Under the pieces are notes generated by a model, which was given only the letters and a program-made list of their open reading frames with translations, did not search any database and had not been told where the DNA came from. The translations under genes and the position numbers were made by a program. Positions 1 through 8,964 of a stretch of DNA of 64,000 bases are shown piece after piece. The DNA is from DATBJJ01 sp036556425 (GTDB taxonomy: Bacteria > Acidobacteriota > Vicinamibacteria > Vicinamibacterales > 2-12-FULL-66-21), in contig DATBJJ010000181.1 of the NCBI GenBank assembly GCA_036556425.1, forward strand, positions 26,371 through 90,370, written 5' to 3'. Positions within the stretch are counted from its first letter, which is position 1, and every line of letters begins with the position of its first letter.

Positions 1-2
1 AG

Positions 3-245
3 CTCGTGGCCGCCGGCCTGCGCGTGTCGATGGCGCATACGTCCTTTGCAGCCATAGTGAAGGCGTCGTGTCACGTGCCCGATGTGATCCTCCTCGACGG
101 ATCGCTCGCGGACTTGGACGCGGCCGAGACGGGACATCTGCTGACGACGTGCCCCGTGACCGCACACATTCCAATCTATAAACTGACGCCCGGACGGCGG
201 GTGCCGAGGAAGATCCTCGCGGCCGCCCTGCGGCAGTCGGCGTAA
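3..245 (+). CDS. Response-regulator receiver domain, 5'-truncated by the window edge
   Basis: The 3' end of a protein with the second half of a CheY-like receiver fold. A hydrophobic strand ends in the phosphoacceptor pattern LLDGS (Asp at residue 31 counted from the in-frame GTG at 6), followed by a helix and the strand IPIYKLTP, where family members usually read IPI..LTA. The C-terminus follows soon after, so no output domain is attached downstream. The reading frame is open to the left edge, so the start is probably outside the window. It may be a stand-alone receiver or the receiver end of a hybrid kinase. Confidence 0.6.
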   Translation, partial: LVAAGLRVSMAHTSFAAIVKASCHVPDVILLDGSLADLDAAETGHLLTTCPVTAHIPIYKLTPGRRVPRKILAAALRQSA

Positions 246-433
246 GCGGAAAATACACGGTCGGCCCGGAGCGCCATGTAGGAATTTGGCAGCGGAATTT
301 GTGATCGAATGTACCGAAACGATCACGTGCGTTGCACACGATTGCGCTCTTGAAGTGACGCCGCCACTCGCGCGATACTGTTGAGCATCCCCCCGGCAAA
401 CTCCCCCCTGCCAGAACACCGGATCACAGGCCC

Positions 434-1186
434 ATGGCGAATGTGCGTTTCTGCTCGAAGTGCGGCGCGAGCTTGTTCGACGGCGAGGATCGCTGCCGGT
501 TGTGCCGTACCCCGCTCGACGCAATGACGTTCGTGGCGCCGCAGAAGACGTCGGCGCAATTCGATTCCTCTCCGTTCGTCGGGGTCTGGTTGAACCCGCG
601 CGACACGATGCGATCGATCATCAGCTCCGACCCGACCTACATGGTGATCCCGCTGGCCGCGGCCGGCGGCATCATGCAGGCGCTCGATCGCGCCGTCGGC
701 AAGAACGCGGGCGACGTGCTCTCGCTTCCCGTGCTCCTGCTGCTCGTGCTGATCGCCGGACCGATCGGCGGCATCATCGGTCTCCACATCGGCGCGCGGC
801 TGCTGCACTTCACGGGCAAGTGGCTCGGCGGAGCGGCGTCGCCCGAAGAGATCCGCGCGGCGGTCGCGTGGGGCGGCGTGCCGGCGCTCTGGGGCGCGCT
901 GCTGTGGGTCCCGATCCTGCTGCTGTCGGGATCGGCCGTGTTCACGTCCGACATGGGCGTGGAGCAAGTCAACGGCATCGCGCTGCTCCTCAGCGGCGCG
1001 ATGATCCTCGTCCAGGTCGGCACTGCGCTGTGGTCGGCCTTCACCGGCTTGCACACGCTCGGCGAGGTTCAGGGATTCTCCGCGTGGAAAGCCTTCTGCA
1101 ACGGCCTCCTCGCGGGCCTCGTCGTTCTGATTCCGCTGTTGGTGATTGGATTCGGTCTGGTGCTGCTCGTCGCGGGCCGCTTCTGA
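434..1186 (+). CDS. Zinc-ribbon Yip1-family membrane protein
   Basis: 250 aa. The N-terminus has a double CxxC zinc ribbon (CSKCG, then CRLCR) at residues 8-25. After a linker come about five hydrophobic segments, including a Gly-rich helix near residues 95-115, as in bacterial Yip1-domain proteins. The likely role is at the inner membrane; the molecular function of the family is not settled. The ribosome-binding site is weak. A perfect hairpin directly after the stop separates it from the convergent DUF4142 gene. Confidence 0.8.
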   Translation: MANVRFCSKCGASLFDGEDRCRLCRTPLDAMTFVAPQKTSAQFDSSPFVGVWLNPRDTMRSIISSDPTYMVIPLAAAGGIMQALDRAVGKNAGDVLSLPVLLLLVLIAGPIGGIIGLHIGARLLHFTGKWLGGAASPEEIRAAVAWGGVPALWGALLWVPILLLSGSAVFTSDMGVEQVNGIALLLSGAMILVQVGTALWSAFTGLHTLGEVQGFSAWKAFCNGLLAGLVVLIPLLVIGFGLVLLVAGRF

Positions 1187-1192
1187 TACGAG

Positions 1193-1222
1193 GGGGGAGT
1201 CAGACACGAGTCTGACTCCCCC
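1193..1222. terminator. Bidirectional hairpin between convergent genes, built from a GTCAGAC/GTCTGAC repeat
   Basis: A perfect 12-bp stem (GGGGGAGTCAGA / TCTGACTCCCCC) with a 6-nt loop lies 7 nt after the Yip1 stop and 6 nt from the stop of the convergent DUF4142 gene. There is no T-tract, so it is either a factor-dependent terminator or a REP-type palindrome. The core GTCAGAC/GTCTGAC recurs at 62450-62466. Confidence 0.7.
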
Positions 1223-1227
1223 GTTCA

Positions 1228-1911
1228 CTAGTTCGTGGTCCGCCGCTTCACGGCGTCCTGAATGTCCTTGGCCTGCGCGTGGTGGTGGTAGATAGTTGGA
1301 TAGCTGTCCGCCGCCCACTTATTCAGCTCGAAGGTGAACGGATTGTCGCTCGGCTCGGCAACGATCGCTTCCGCCTGAGCGCGCTCCTCGACCTTTCTGC
1401 CTGCCATGCGATCTTCCATCTTGGTGCGCCAGTCGCCCAGCCTCTGCTTGTCGATTCTCGATCCGACCTTGTCGAGCACATCGTCGTGCCCGCTGACCAT
1501 CGCGTCGATGTACGCCTTGTCGAAGTCAGCGCCCTGCTTTTTCGACAGGTCGTCGCGCAAGTCGCGATGCTTCCCGTCCAGCTCGGTCGGCGTCTCGATC
1601 TTGTAAGGACTCGCGATCCTCTTCAGCTTGTCCTGCGCCGCCGTGTGATCGTCGATCATCTGCTGAGCGAATTTCTTCACGTCCGCGCTCGCGGCTTTCT
1701 CGACGGCCAGCCTGCCCAGCTCGATCTCCGCCATGTTCGCGATCACCAGATCGTTGACGAAATCTTTATCGCCGCGGCTGACGTTCTCGGCGCTCTTTCC
1801 GCTCGTGCCGATCGCCGGGGATCCGTCCGCGTTTCGCGCGCGGTCGTTTCGATCGCAGCCGATCGTCAGCGCGACCGCCAGCGCGATTGGCACGACACCA
1901 ATCCGTTTCAT
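1228..1911 (-). CDS. DUF4142 lipoprotein
   Basis: 227 aa. A signal peptide ends in a lipobox-like TIGC, predicting a periplasmic lipoprotein. The body carries the DUF4142 pattern (FVNDLVIANMAEIELGRLA, then KKFAQQMIDDH) in a four-helix ferritin-like arrangement. Members are found in soil bacteria; their biochemical role is unknown. The start is supported by a strong GGAAGGGG upstream of ATG. Confidence 0.88.
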   Translation of the reverse strand: MKRIGVVPIALAVALTIGCDRNDRARNADGSPAIGTSGKSAENVSRGDKDFVNDLVIANMAEIELGRLAVEKAASADVKKFAQQMIDDHTAAQDKLKRIASPYKIETPTELDGKHRDLRDDLSKKQGADFDKAYIDAMVSGHDDVLDKVGSRIDKQRLGDWRTKMEDRMAGRKVEERAQAEAIVAEPSDNPFTFELNKWAADSYPTIYHHHAQAKDIQDAVKRRTTN

Positions 1912-2088
1912 AGTTGCACCCCTTCCGGTGAGCTCGTCACCTAGTTCTCTCGCGAAGAAGATTGCAAGCGAGATGACCTGAACCGTGCATAGTCGGCGCG
2001 GTCGCAGACTCCGGCGCAGGTCTGCAATTTGACGAGGCGATTGCGAGTGGAAGTTCTGCTGTGCGATCGCGATGGTGCCTGACGCGCC

Positions 2089-2640
2089 CTACTGCGACCA
2101 GGGCGGCGCGATTCCGTTCATCCGCGCGTACGCGATCGACTGCCCCATGTGCTCGTTGTTGTGCACGAGGATTCGTAGGAACACGCCGTCGGCAACCGCA
2201 TCCTTGCCGAAGAACTGCACCTTCTTCTGCCGATCGGCCGACTGATAGCCTTTGCTCACCGCCTCGAGCGAGTTCCGCAGCCAGCGGATCACGTCCGCCT
2301 TCTTCGTGATGTTCTTCTCGGGATCCTTCGGCACCGCGGACGCGAGATCGATCGGCGGCTTCACGCCGGCGCGCTCGAGCAGAAGGTAGTTTCCAATGGC
2401 GAGGTGGATGTACACCTCGCTCGTCGACCGCACGCCCGGCGCGGGACGCCATCCGAACTTCTCCTCCGGCGTCGCGTCCGCAAGCTGCAAGAGCTGTCTC
2501 GAGGTCAACGTGAACTCCGGCAGCCATCCCTGCCCGAGCTCCGGCGGAATCGTCTGCGCGGTGGCACGCTTCCCGGGACTGAAAAGAGCCGCGCACGCGA
2601 GCGCGACGATCAGTGCGGCAGCGAATTGAAGTCTCGTCAC
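2089..2640 (-). CDS. DinB-family secreted protein
   Basis: 183 aa from a GTG preceded by CCGAGGTGCACC. The N-terminus is a signal peptide. The rest is the DinB/YfiT four-helix bundle: helix one contains QLLQLADATPEEKFGWRPA, a His follows in YIHLAIGN, and the C-terminal helix has HNNEHMGQSIAYARMNG. His residues in helices 2 and 4 match the usual metal-binding positions. Such proteins are annotated as damage-inducible or thiol-dependent enzymes, mostly without experimental function. The frame continues upstream of the GTG, but that part is of low-complexity composition and overlaps the next gene. Confidence 0.85.
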   Translation of the reverse strand: MTRLQFAAALIVALACAALFSPGKRATAQTIPPELGQGWLPEFTLTSRQLLQLADATPEEKFGWRPAPGVRSTSEVYIHLAIGNYLLLERAGVKPPIDLASAVPKDPEKNITKKADVIRWLRNSLEAVSKGYQSADRQKKVQFFGKDAVADGVFLRILVHNNEHMGQSIAYARMNGIAPPWSQ

Positions 2641-2768
2641 GGTGCACCTCGGTGAGGAAAGGTCAGGATGGTGCCCGTGCCCCAGCCGAGCGCAATCGCC
2701 ATCCGCGCGGACGAAAAACATGTGGAGCACGTCACGGCGCCGATTGTACGCGCGGCCGCGCCGTACGG

Positions 2769-3269
2769 CTATTGAAACAGGCGCTCGAACAGCACGAGGT
2801 AGCGAGGCGCGAACGCCGCGAATATCGCGGCGAAGTAGGCGGCGATAGCGCCTAGGGCGAGCACGAAGAGACCCGCGTCGCGCCACGAACGCGTCCGCGA
2901 TCGAAAGTAGCCAACGAGCGACAACAGCGCGAGGCCGCCGGTCGCGATCGCGGCGGGCGCCGCGATCAACACGTCGGGCTGATCGACATGGCCCGTCCGA
3001 AGAAGGATCGCGAGCTGCTCGAACCCGTTGCGAACGAACGTCGTCCTCGTCCCCGCCATCCAGAGCCAGAACCCGCCGCTCGCGAACCCGAGAATGTACC
3101 CAGGTTTCTTTTGGCGAAGCGTCAACATGGCGGCCACGAGATACGGGACCGCTTCGAAGACGTGCAGCATGCGGATGGTGGGATCCCAATAGGCACTGAC
3201 GGCGAGCACGACGACGAACGCCGCCGCGCACGCCGCGGAAAACACGTCGAGCGTGGGCGATCGTGTCAT
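2769..3269 (-). CDS. Hypothetical membrane protein
   Basis: 166 aa with four to five predicted transmembrane helices (residues about 8-28, 35-52, 60-72, 100-122, 130-155). I recognise no family. It is divergent from the gene at 3334, with 64 bp between the starts, so the two probably share a promoter region. Confidence 0.65.
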   Translation of the reverse strand: MTRSPTLDVFSAACAAAFVVVLAVSAYWDPTIRMLHVFEAVPYLVAAMLTLRQKKPGYILGFASGGFWLWMAGTRTTFVRNGFEQLAILLRTGHVDQPDVLIAAPAAIATGGLALLSLVGYFRSRTRSWRDAGLFVLALGAIAAYFAAIFAAFAPRYLVLFERLFQ

Positions 3270-3333
3270 CTTCCCTAGTCAATACGCGTTCGCGCGCACC
3301 GGGGTTAACGCGCGCACCTGTTACCATCTCCCG

Positions 3334-4341
3334 GTGTCCCGCGCATCAATCTATCTTTGCCTGGCGATCGCGGCTCAGACCGGCTGCACGAGATCCGCCG
3401 TCAGGGTCGATGGGGTCTCGGGCATCCTGGACGCCTTCACGTCCCATCACATCGTCGCGCTCGGCGAAGGCATGCACGGCAACAACCAGGCGCACGCGTT
3501 CCGCCTCGCGCTCGTACGCGATCCGCGCTTCCCGTCCCTCGTCAACGACATCGTCGTCGAATCGGGAACCGCGGGCTATCAGAGCGCGATGGATCGATTC
3601 GTCCGCGGCGAAGACGTCCCATACGCGGAGCTCCGGCACGCGTGGCAGGACACGACCAACCCGACGCCGATCTGGGACACGCCGATCTACGAGGAGTTCT
3701 TCCGTGCCGTGCGTCAGGTGAATGCTTCGCTTCCCGACGATCGGAAGCTTCGCGTCCTGCTCGGCGATCCTCCGGTAGATTGGGACGCCGTGCGCACGAA
3801 AGACGACGTAGTGCGCCTGGTCTCCCTGCGGGTGCACGTCGTAGATGTGATCAACAAGGAAGTGCTTTCGAAGAATCGCCGCGCGCTCGTCGTCTACGGC
3901 GACGGCCACTTTCTTCGGTACAACCGATGGGTCGGCACTCCGTCTGTGAGCGAGTCGACGCTGAACAGGATCGAAGCGCTGGGGACGAAAGCGTTCAACG
4001 TCTGGACCAACACGACCGTGGAAATGGAGCGCATGCAGCGCGACATTGCATCGTGGCCCGTTCCGAGTCTCGCAAAAGTTCGCGGCACGAGGCTGGGAAG
4101 ACTCGACTTCAAGTACTTCTCCGGGATTGAGACCGACCCTCGCACGAAGATGGAGGATCAGTTCGACGCGGTGCTCTACCTCGGTCCCCCTTCATCGATC
4201 ACGCAGTCGGAGTTGCCCGCGAGCTTGTGCGCCGACGCCGAGTACATGAAGATGCGCGCGGCGCGCCTCTTCATCGCGTGGGGAGAGGATGGCGTGGCGT
4301 CGCTGAAGAAGGAATGCGCCACACACACCAGAACACGGTAG
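3334..4341 (+). CDS. Erythromycin-esterase-like or ChaN-like secreted protein
   Basis: 335 aa from GTG. The start is chosen because a signal peptide follows immediately, ending in a weak lipobox (QTGC). The segment IVALGEGMHGNNQAHAF resembles the LGExxHG motif of the erythromycin esterase/TIKI/ChaN superfamily, with a later Glu (VESGTAGY) and a His in YGDGHFLRYN. This suggests a metal-dependent hydrolase fold, but the substrate is unknown and the relation is distant. Its 3' end overlaps the convergent gene by 71 bp. Confidence 0.6.
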   Translation: MSRASIYLCLAIAAQTGCTRSAVRVDGVSGILDAFTSHHIVALGEGMHGNNQAHAFRLALVRDPRFPSLVNDIVVESGTAGYQSAMDRFVRGEDVPYAELRHAWQDTTNPTPIWDTPIYEEFFRAVRQVNASLPDDRKLRVLLGDPPVDWDAVRTKDDVVRLVSLRVHVVDVINKEVLSKNRRALVVYGDGHFLRYNRWVGTPSVSESTLNRIEALGTKAFNVWTNTTVEMERMQRDIASWPVPSLAKVRGTRLGRLDFKYFSGIETDPRTKMEDQFDAVLYLGPPSSITQSELPASLCADAEYMKMRAARLFIAWGEDGVASLKKECATHTRTR

Positions 4342-4753
4342 CCGAGATGCCGCCGACGATGGAGCCAATCGCGATTGCGGAAAGATTCCCGGCAATGAGC
4401 TCCGAAATGGGAACGAGGTGATCGCCGATCGTGCCCGCGATCAGATGAACGAGCAACCCGCGCGCGGCCACCGTCGCGAACAGCGCGAATGGGACATTGC
4501 CGAGAATCAACCCGGCAACGAAGACCTGCCGAAACGAAACCGGCCCACGCTGAATTAACCAGAGCACGGTCGGCATGGCGCCGAATACCGTAACGAGCAG
4601 CCCCAAGAATCCGGTCATCGATCCGAGCGAGCGCGCGATCTGATCCGCATTGTGGGCGTTCGCTCCGTGGGCAACCAGCGGCAAGCCGACGTAGCCGATG
4701 ATGAAGTCCACGATCGGCACGACGGCGAAGGCGATCCACAGTCGATAGGTCAT
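4271..4753 (-). CDS. Hypothetical membrane protein
   Basis: 160 aa with four predicted transmembrane helices. I chose the ATG at 4753 because the first helix (LWIAFAVVPIVDFIIGY) starts there. No known domain was recognised. The last 71 bp overlap tail-to-tail with the preceding plus-strand gene. Confidence 0.6.
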   Translation of the reverse strand: MTYRLWIAFAVVPIVDFIIGYVGLPLVAHGANAHNADQIARSLGSMTGFLGLLVTVFGAMPTVLWLIQRGPVSFRQVFVAGLILGNVPFALFATVAARGLLVHLIAGTIGDHLVPISELIAGNLSAIAIGSIVGGISATVFWCVWRIPSSATPRHPLPTR

Positions 4754-4962
4754 CTGCACGTGACCGACGCTCCTCGATAGAATACAGCGGCCGAGCTGAC
4801 ACCTCATCAACTCTCGCCACTACTTACGCGATCTGTAAGGAACTCCGCAGAACAACGAAAGCGGCCCGCGCGCGTTCGTCCGCTGACCGCGAAAACCGGC
4901 CAGATTCCTTCGCATCGCGGGGCTCCGTGTTTGCTAGACCGTTCGGCGAAGGAGTTCCAGCG

Positions 4963-5562
4963 ATGTCCATGCGATCTCATTCACTCGTCGTCTTGATCGG
5001 TGCAGCAGCGCTATTCGTCGGATGCGAGAACGCCCCGCAACCGGTCGCTCCCTCCACTGTCGAAAACACGCGAGCTGACGCAGCGACACCTCCGGCTCAG
5101 CTCGCCGCGAAAACTGGACAGCAGCACGTCGTCACGATGTTCGACGCGTGCGATCCGGAGACGTTCAACGCGGCATTCGGCGCCGGCACGTGCACGCGCT
5201 CCGGGGGCGTTCGCGTCGAGAAGTTTCTCGAGCAGCTCGGCCGGCATCACTCCATCGGCGCGTGGCGCTTCGCGCCGCCGAACGTGATGATGCGCGTCGG
5301 GCAGATGCTCGTCGCGATCAATCGCGGCGGCGAGGTGCACACGTTCACCGAGGTCGAGGAATTCGGCGGCGGCATCATCGCGGACTTGAACGAGCTCACG
5401 GGCCTGACCACTGTCGCGCCCGAGTGCACGCGGCTCGCGCCCGGCGATTTCCTCGCGCCAGGGGCGTCGTCGAGCGAAGTGGAAGAAGAGGCGGGCGTCG
5501 AGAAATACCAGTGCTGCATCCATCCGTGGATGCGAGCTGAAGTGCGAATCACCGAGAAGTGA
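4963..5562 (+). CDS. Cupredoxin-fold lipoprotein
   Basis: 199 aa. A signal peptide ends in the lipobox FVGC. The C-terminal half looks like a plastocyanin-type cupredoxin: a His in HHSIGAWRF, a strand VGQMLVAINRGGEVHTFTE, and a C-terminal CCIHPWM loop matching the Cys-x2-His-x2-Met type 1 copper ligands seen in small blue-copper proteins. It is likely a periplasmic electron carrier or copper-binding protein. The ATG at 4963 follows GGAG at the right spacing; an upstream in-frame ATG at 4927 lacks one. Confidence 0.75.
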   Translation: MSMRSHSLVVLIGAAALFVGCENAPQPVAPSTVENTRADAATPPAQLAAKTGQQHVVTMFDACDPETFNAAFGAGTCTRSGGVRVEKFLEQLGRHHSIGAWRFAPPNVMMRVGQMLVAINRGGEVHTFTEVEEFGGGIIADLNELTGLTTVAPECTRLAPGDFLAPGASSSEVEEEAGVEKYQCCIHPWMRAEVRITEK

Positions 5563-5617
5563 TCGAGCGGACTGAGGCTTGCAACAAAGATCCATGGCAG
5601 CAGAAGGGAGCTGATCC

Positions 5618-5824
5618 ATGGATCTTTCGACTGGCCTGACGATCGCGCTGATCCTTTGCCTCGCGCTCTGGATTCCGTTCTTCATCATGAACCGGCGCGG
5701 AAAAGCGCGCGGCCACACGTGGTTCACGTGGTGGAGACCGCGCGGGCACTCCGATATCGGACCGGATACGGGATTCCGTCAGACTCGGCCGGGAGCGGAC
5801 GATGCGCGCGGCGCTCGCTACTGA
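5618..5824 (+). CDS. Small single-pass membrane protein
   Basis: 68 aa. An AAGGGAG ribosome-binding site precedes ATG. One N-terminal transmembrane helix (residues 6-25) is followed by a basic, Trp-rich tail (TWFTWWRPRG). No family was recognised. It lies 55 bp after the cupredoxin gene and may be cotranscribed with it. Confidence 0.55.
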   Translation: MDLSTGLTIALILCLALWIPFFIMNRRGKARGHTWFTWWRPRGHSDIGPDTGFRQTRPGADDARGARY

Positions 5825-6084
5825 TCCGTGCGGTCGTGCGCGGCCGCCATACGCTTGACGTCGTCATCCGCACGGCGCACGCGATCGAGGAGGTTGCCGT
5901 CAACCTGATCCATCACGGACGGCGCCACTCGCCGCGTGCGCCATGGCAGCATCGATTCGAAGAAGAGCCAGGCTGCCCCTCCGGTCGAACCATCCGCCGA
6001 GCCAATTCCTCCCAGCCAAACGAGTCACAGTTGGCGTACTCTACGCCAGACCAGGTAGAGACCTTTCCGGCTGGAGGCACCGTC
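5825..6084. other. 260-bp stretch without a convincing gene
   Basis: No well-supported gene. On the minus strand a short open frame (about 5823-6000) encodes plausible peptide (SMLPWRTRRVAPS then MDQVDGNLLDRVRRADDD) but lacks a standard start next to its GGGAGGA. It may be a small or eroded gene. Confidence 0.3.
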
Positions 6085-6333
6085 ATGACCATCGAAGACT
6101 TGGTACCTCTCACGAACGGACTGACCGTGATCGCGTGCGGAAACACGCTCGTCTGCGATCGCGCGCGCATCACGCCGGTCAGAAACGACGCCATCGACAT
6201 CAAATTCCTGATGGTGGGGACGGACTTCGCCCCGCGATTGAGGCTCCTGCGCGAGCGCGTGCTCGAGGCGACGCCCGATGAGGTGAAGAAGCTCGTCCAG
6301 CGCGTGGCGAAGAACGCGATCGCGTGCCGTTGA
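6085..6333 (+). CDS. Small hypothetical protein
   Basis: 82 aa. The ATG is preceded by CTGGAGGCACCGTC, a good ribosome-binding site, which decides this start over the long open frame upstream. The sequence alternates beta (LTVIACGNTLVC, IDIKFLMVGTDF) and ends in an amphipathic helix (TPDEVKKLVQRVAKNAI). It is probably cytosolic. No family recognised. Confidence 0.55.
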   Translation: MTIEDLVPLTNGLTVIACGNTLVCDRARITPVRNDAIDIKFLMVGTDFAPRLRLLRERVLEATPDEVKKLVQRVAKNAIACR

Positions 6334-6437
6334 TTCCACGCTTGCTTTCGCGAAATCAGTCGGCAGACAATCTCGGGCCGCGGAGCTGAATTGTCACGCG
6401 GCGGCCGGAGTCTCTCGTCCACGAAGGAGGAGTGCCG

Positions 6438-7964
6438 ATGCCACACAAGCGATTCGACGTCAATCGGCGAACGTTCGTCACGCGAACGGCCCTTGCGGCC
6501 GGGGTCACGACCGTAGGAGGCGGCATGTTCGACGCGCTCGTTGCGCGCGCGCACAACGAAGGCCGAAACGATCGTGACGGCAGGAGAAACGACGTCGGCT
6601 ACGGACCGCTTCGGCCCGCGGGCGATGACCTCGCGCTTCCTCCGGGATTTCAGTACCGCGTCGTGAGCACCGAAGGCGACAAAATGGACGACGGGTTCCC
6701 CGTGCCGAAGGCGATGGACGGGATGGGCGCGTTCCCGCTGCCAAACGGCAACGTGCTCCTGGTCCGCAACTGCGAGGACAACGAGGATCCGAACCGTTTG
6801 CGGCCGCGACCGGCCGGCAGCACGTCGAGCTCGGCAGGGATCCTCAACGACGTGCTCGACACGGATTTCGGGCCGCGCGCGTTTGCGTACGACGCCTATG
6901 CCGGCGGTGGCACGACGACGCTCGAGGTCGAGACCCACGGCCAGCGTGAGCTCGTCTCACAGCATTGGAGCCTCGTGGGCACGCTGCGCAATTGCGCCGG
7001 CGGCGTCACGCCCTGGGGCAGTTGGTTGTCGTGCGAGGAGACGCTGCTGAGCGGCTCGCCGACTGCGGTCACTGGCTTCGCGCAGAACCACGGCTACTGC
7101 TTCGAGGTGCCGATCGACACGATGCCCGGCTCGCCCGCCGATCCGATCGCGCTCAAACATCTCGGACGGTTCGCGCATGAAGCGGTTGCGGTCGATCCGG
7201 CGACGGGCATCGTGTACGAGACGGAAGATCAGGGCGACGGATCCGGATTCTACCGGTACGTTCCGGCAGCGCGCCCCACGCGGCCCGGGGATCTCGCCGT
7301 GCCAAATGGCGTCCTGCAGATGCTGAAGATCAAGGACGCGCCGCAATTCGAGCTGGCGATCAATCAGACGGTCGGCGTGCCGATGCAAGTCGAGTGGGTC
7401 ACGATCACGACGCCGGATCCGGCCACACCGACGGGCGCGGGCGGTTTGTCCACGGTGTTCCTCGAGGGGCTGGCCGCGGGCGGAGCGCGATTCCGGCGGT
7501 TGGAAGGATGTTGGTACGGCAACGGCCGCATCTTCTTCGTCTCCACCAACGGCGGCGACATGGGCTTCGGACAAACGTGGGTCTACGATCCATCGGCGTC
7601 GACACTGACGCTGATCTTCGAGTCGCCGGGCCACGAGGTCTGCGACGGTCCGGACAATTGCTGCGTCACGCCGCGCGGCGGCCTCGTCATGTGCGAGGAC
7701 GCCGGCGGCGCGCAGTTCCTGCGCGCGCTGACGCCGAAGGGAGAGATCTTCGACCTTGCAAGGAACCTGCGAAACACGATCGAGTTCGCGGGTGTCTGCT
7801 TCAGTCCCGACGGCCGTACGCTGTTCGTGAATCAATACGGACGGTCGACCGTGCGCACGACGCAGCCGTATCGAGCCCCGCTGCAACTCCCCGTCGGTCC
7901 GGAGCGGTTCGAGCGCGCCGCGACGCTGGCGATCTGGGGGCCATGGAGGTCGGGCCCGCTCTAA
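6438..7964 (+). CDS. PhoX-family (DUF839) secreted phosphatase
   Basis: 508 aa. A twin-arginine signal (NRRTFVTRTALAAG) lies at residues 9-22. The mature part has the DUF839/PhoX signatures: an early MGAFPLPNGNVLLVRNCED, then TLRNCAGGVTPWGSWLSCEE, a later HEAVAVDPATG, and RLEGCWYGNGRIFF. The family uses Ca/Fe cofactors to hydrolyse phosphomonoesters in the periplasm; many DUF839 members are untested. The ATG at 6438 is 7 nt after GAAGGAGG, favouring it over the GTG at 6432. The next gene begins 6 nt after the stop. Confidence 0.85.
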   Translation: MPHKRFDVNRRTFVTRTALAAGVTTVGGGMFDALVARAHNEGRNDRDGRRNDVGYGPLRPAGDDLALPPGFQYRVVSTEGDKMDDGFPVPKAMDGMGAFPLPNGNVLLVRNCEDNEDPNRLRPRPAGSTSSSAGILNDVLDTDFGPRAFAYDAYAGGGTTTLEVETHGQRELVSQHWSLVGTLRNCAGGVTPWGSWLSCEETLLSGSPTAVTGFAQNHGYCFEVPIDTMPGSPADPIALKHLGRFAHEAVAVDPATGIVYETEDQGDGSGFYRYVPAARPTRPGDLAVPNGVLQMLKIKDAPQFELAINQTVGVPMQVEWVTITTPDPATPTGAGGLSTVFLEGLAAGGARFRRLEGCWYGNGRIFFVSTNGGDMGFGQTWVYDPSASTLTLIFESPGHEVCDGPDNCCVTPRGGLVMCEDAGGAQFLRALTPKGEIFDLARNLRNTIEFAGVCFSPDGRTLFVNQYGRSTVRTTQPYRAPLQLPVGPERFERAATLAIWGPWRSGPL

Positions 7965-7970
7965 TCACAC

Positions 7971-8867
7971 GTGTCACAGCGACGCATCATCGTGTACGCC
8001 GCTGCGATCGCGGCGCTCGGCGCGATCGCGGCGCTCGGCGCGGCGGTCACCGCGTCCGCTCCGCAAGGGCCGGACGTCTCCGAGCGCGCGGTCGTCGCGG
8101 CGGCGGCGAGCTACGTCGCCTCGTATCAGACGCTGCTGACGTCGATTCTGGCAGACGAGGCGTACGTGCAGCGGATCGTCGAGCAGACGCCGTTCGATCG
8201 AGACGGCCCGCGGCGCCGCGAGACGCGCAGCGAAGTCTTCTTCATGTTCGCGCCCGCGCGGCACGACTGGATGACGATTCGCGACGTGATGGCCGTGGAC
8301 GGACGAGAGCTTCGCGATCGCCGCGACATCAGAGAAGCCTTACGGACGCTGCCGCCACAGGACGTGGCGGCAGCGTTCCGAGCGGACAACGCGCGCCACA
8401 ACATCGGACGCACGTTCCGGAACTTCAACGAGCCGACGCTCGGTCTCCTCGCGCTCGACGATCGCCACCGCGCGCGTTTCTCGTTCGATCGCCGGCGCGT
8501 CGAGCGATCCGGCGGCGCCACGCTCGTCACGCTGGCGTTCGCAGAACGCGACAGGCCGACGCTCATCAGAGATCCGAACGGCGGCCCGGTCTTCCTCGAG
8601 GGCGAAGCGATCGTCGAGGCCGGCGGCGGCCGTGTGCGCCGCGTGCAGATCACCGGAAAGGATGAACATCTCCGCTTCGATCTGACGACCGTCTACGAGC
8701 CGGACGACCGCCTTCAAATCTGGGTGCCGTCCCGATTTCACGAGGAGTACGAACGCGGCACCCAGCCCCCGGCGGGGTCGACGTCGCGCGTCGAGCACGA
8801 ACGCATCCTCTGCGACGCGGTCTATTCGAACTTCCGCCGATTCGACACGAGCGTGCGCATCAAGTAG
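7971..8867 (+). CDS. Secreted hypothetical protein
   Basis: 298 aa starting at GTG 6 nt after the PhoX stop, so it is probably translationally coupled. An N-terminal hydrophobic signal is followed by a mixed alpha/beta domain rich in Arg and Asp. A central stretch reads NIGRTFRNFNEPTLGLLALDD, and the C-terminus LTTVYEPDDRLQIWVPSRF. I have the impression that it belongs to a family restricted to acidobacteria; function unknown. Confidence 0.7.
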   Translation: MSQRRIIVYAAAIAALGAIAALGAAVTASAPQGPDVSERAVVAAAASYVASYQTLLTSILADEAYVQRIVEQTPFDRDGPRRRETRSEVFFMFAPARHDWMTIRDVMAVDGRELRDRRDIREALRTLPPQDVAAAFRADNARHNIGRTFRNFNEPTLGLLALDDRHRARFSFDRRRVERSGGATLVTLAFAERDRPTLIRDPNGGPVFLEGEAIVEAGGGRVRRVQITGKDEHLRFDLTTVYEPDDRLQIWVPSRFHEEYERGTQPPAGSTSRVEHERILCDAVYSNFRRFDTSVRIK

Positions 8868-8964
8868 CGACTCGGCGCGTGATTCGTCCCGGCGGCGACC
8901 GTAGAACCAGGGAACACGTCTCGCTGCTGTATGGCGACTGATCTGAGCCTCAACCCGCAGGGAG

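Noticed and set aside
323..1318. 331-codon minus-strand frame over the Yip1 gene
   Set aside because: Arg/His/Gln-rich shadow; the plus strand carries the zinc ribbon and membrane helices.
2655..3327. N-terminal extension of the DinB-family gene upstream of its GTG
   Set aside because: Overlaps the membrane-protein gene in another frame, is Arg-rich and has no domain; the GTG at 2640 has a ribosome-binding site and begins a signal peptide.
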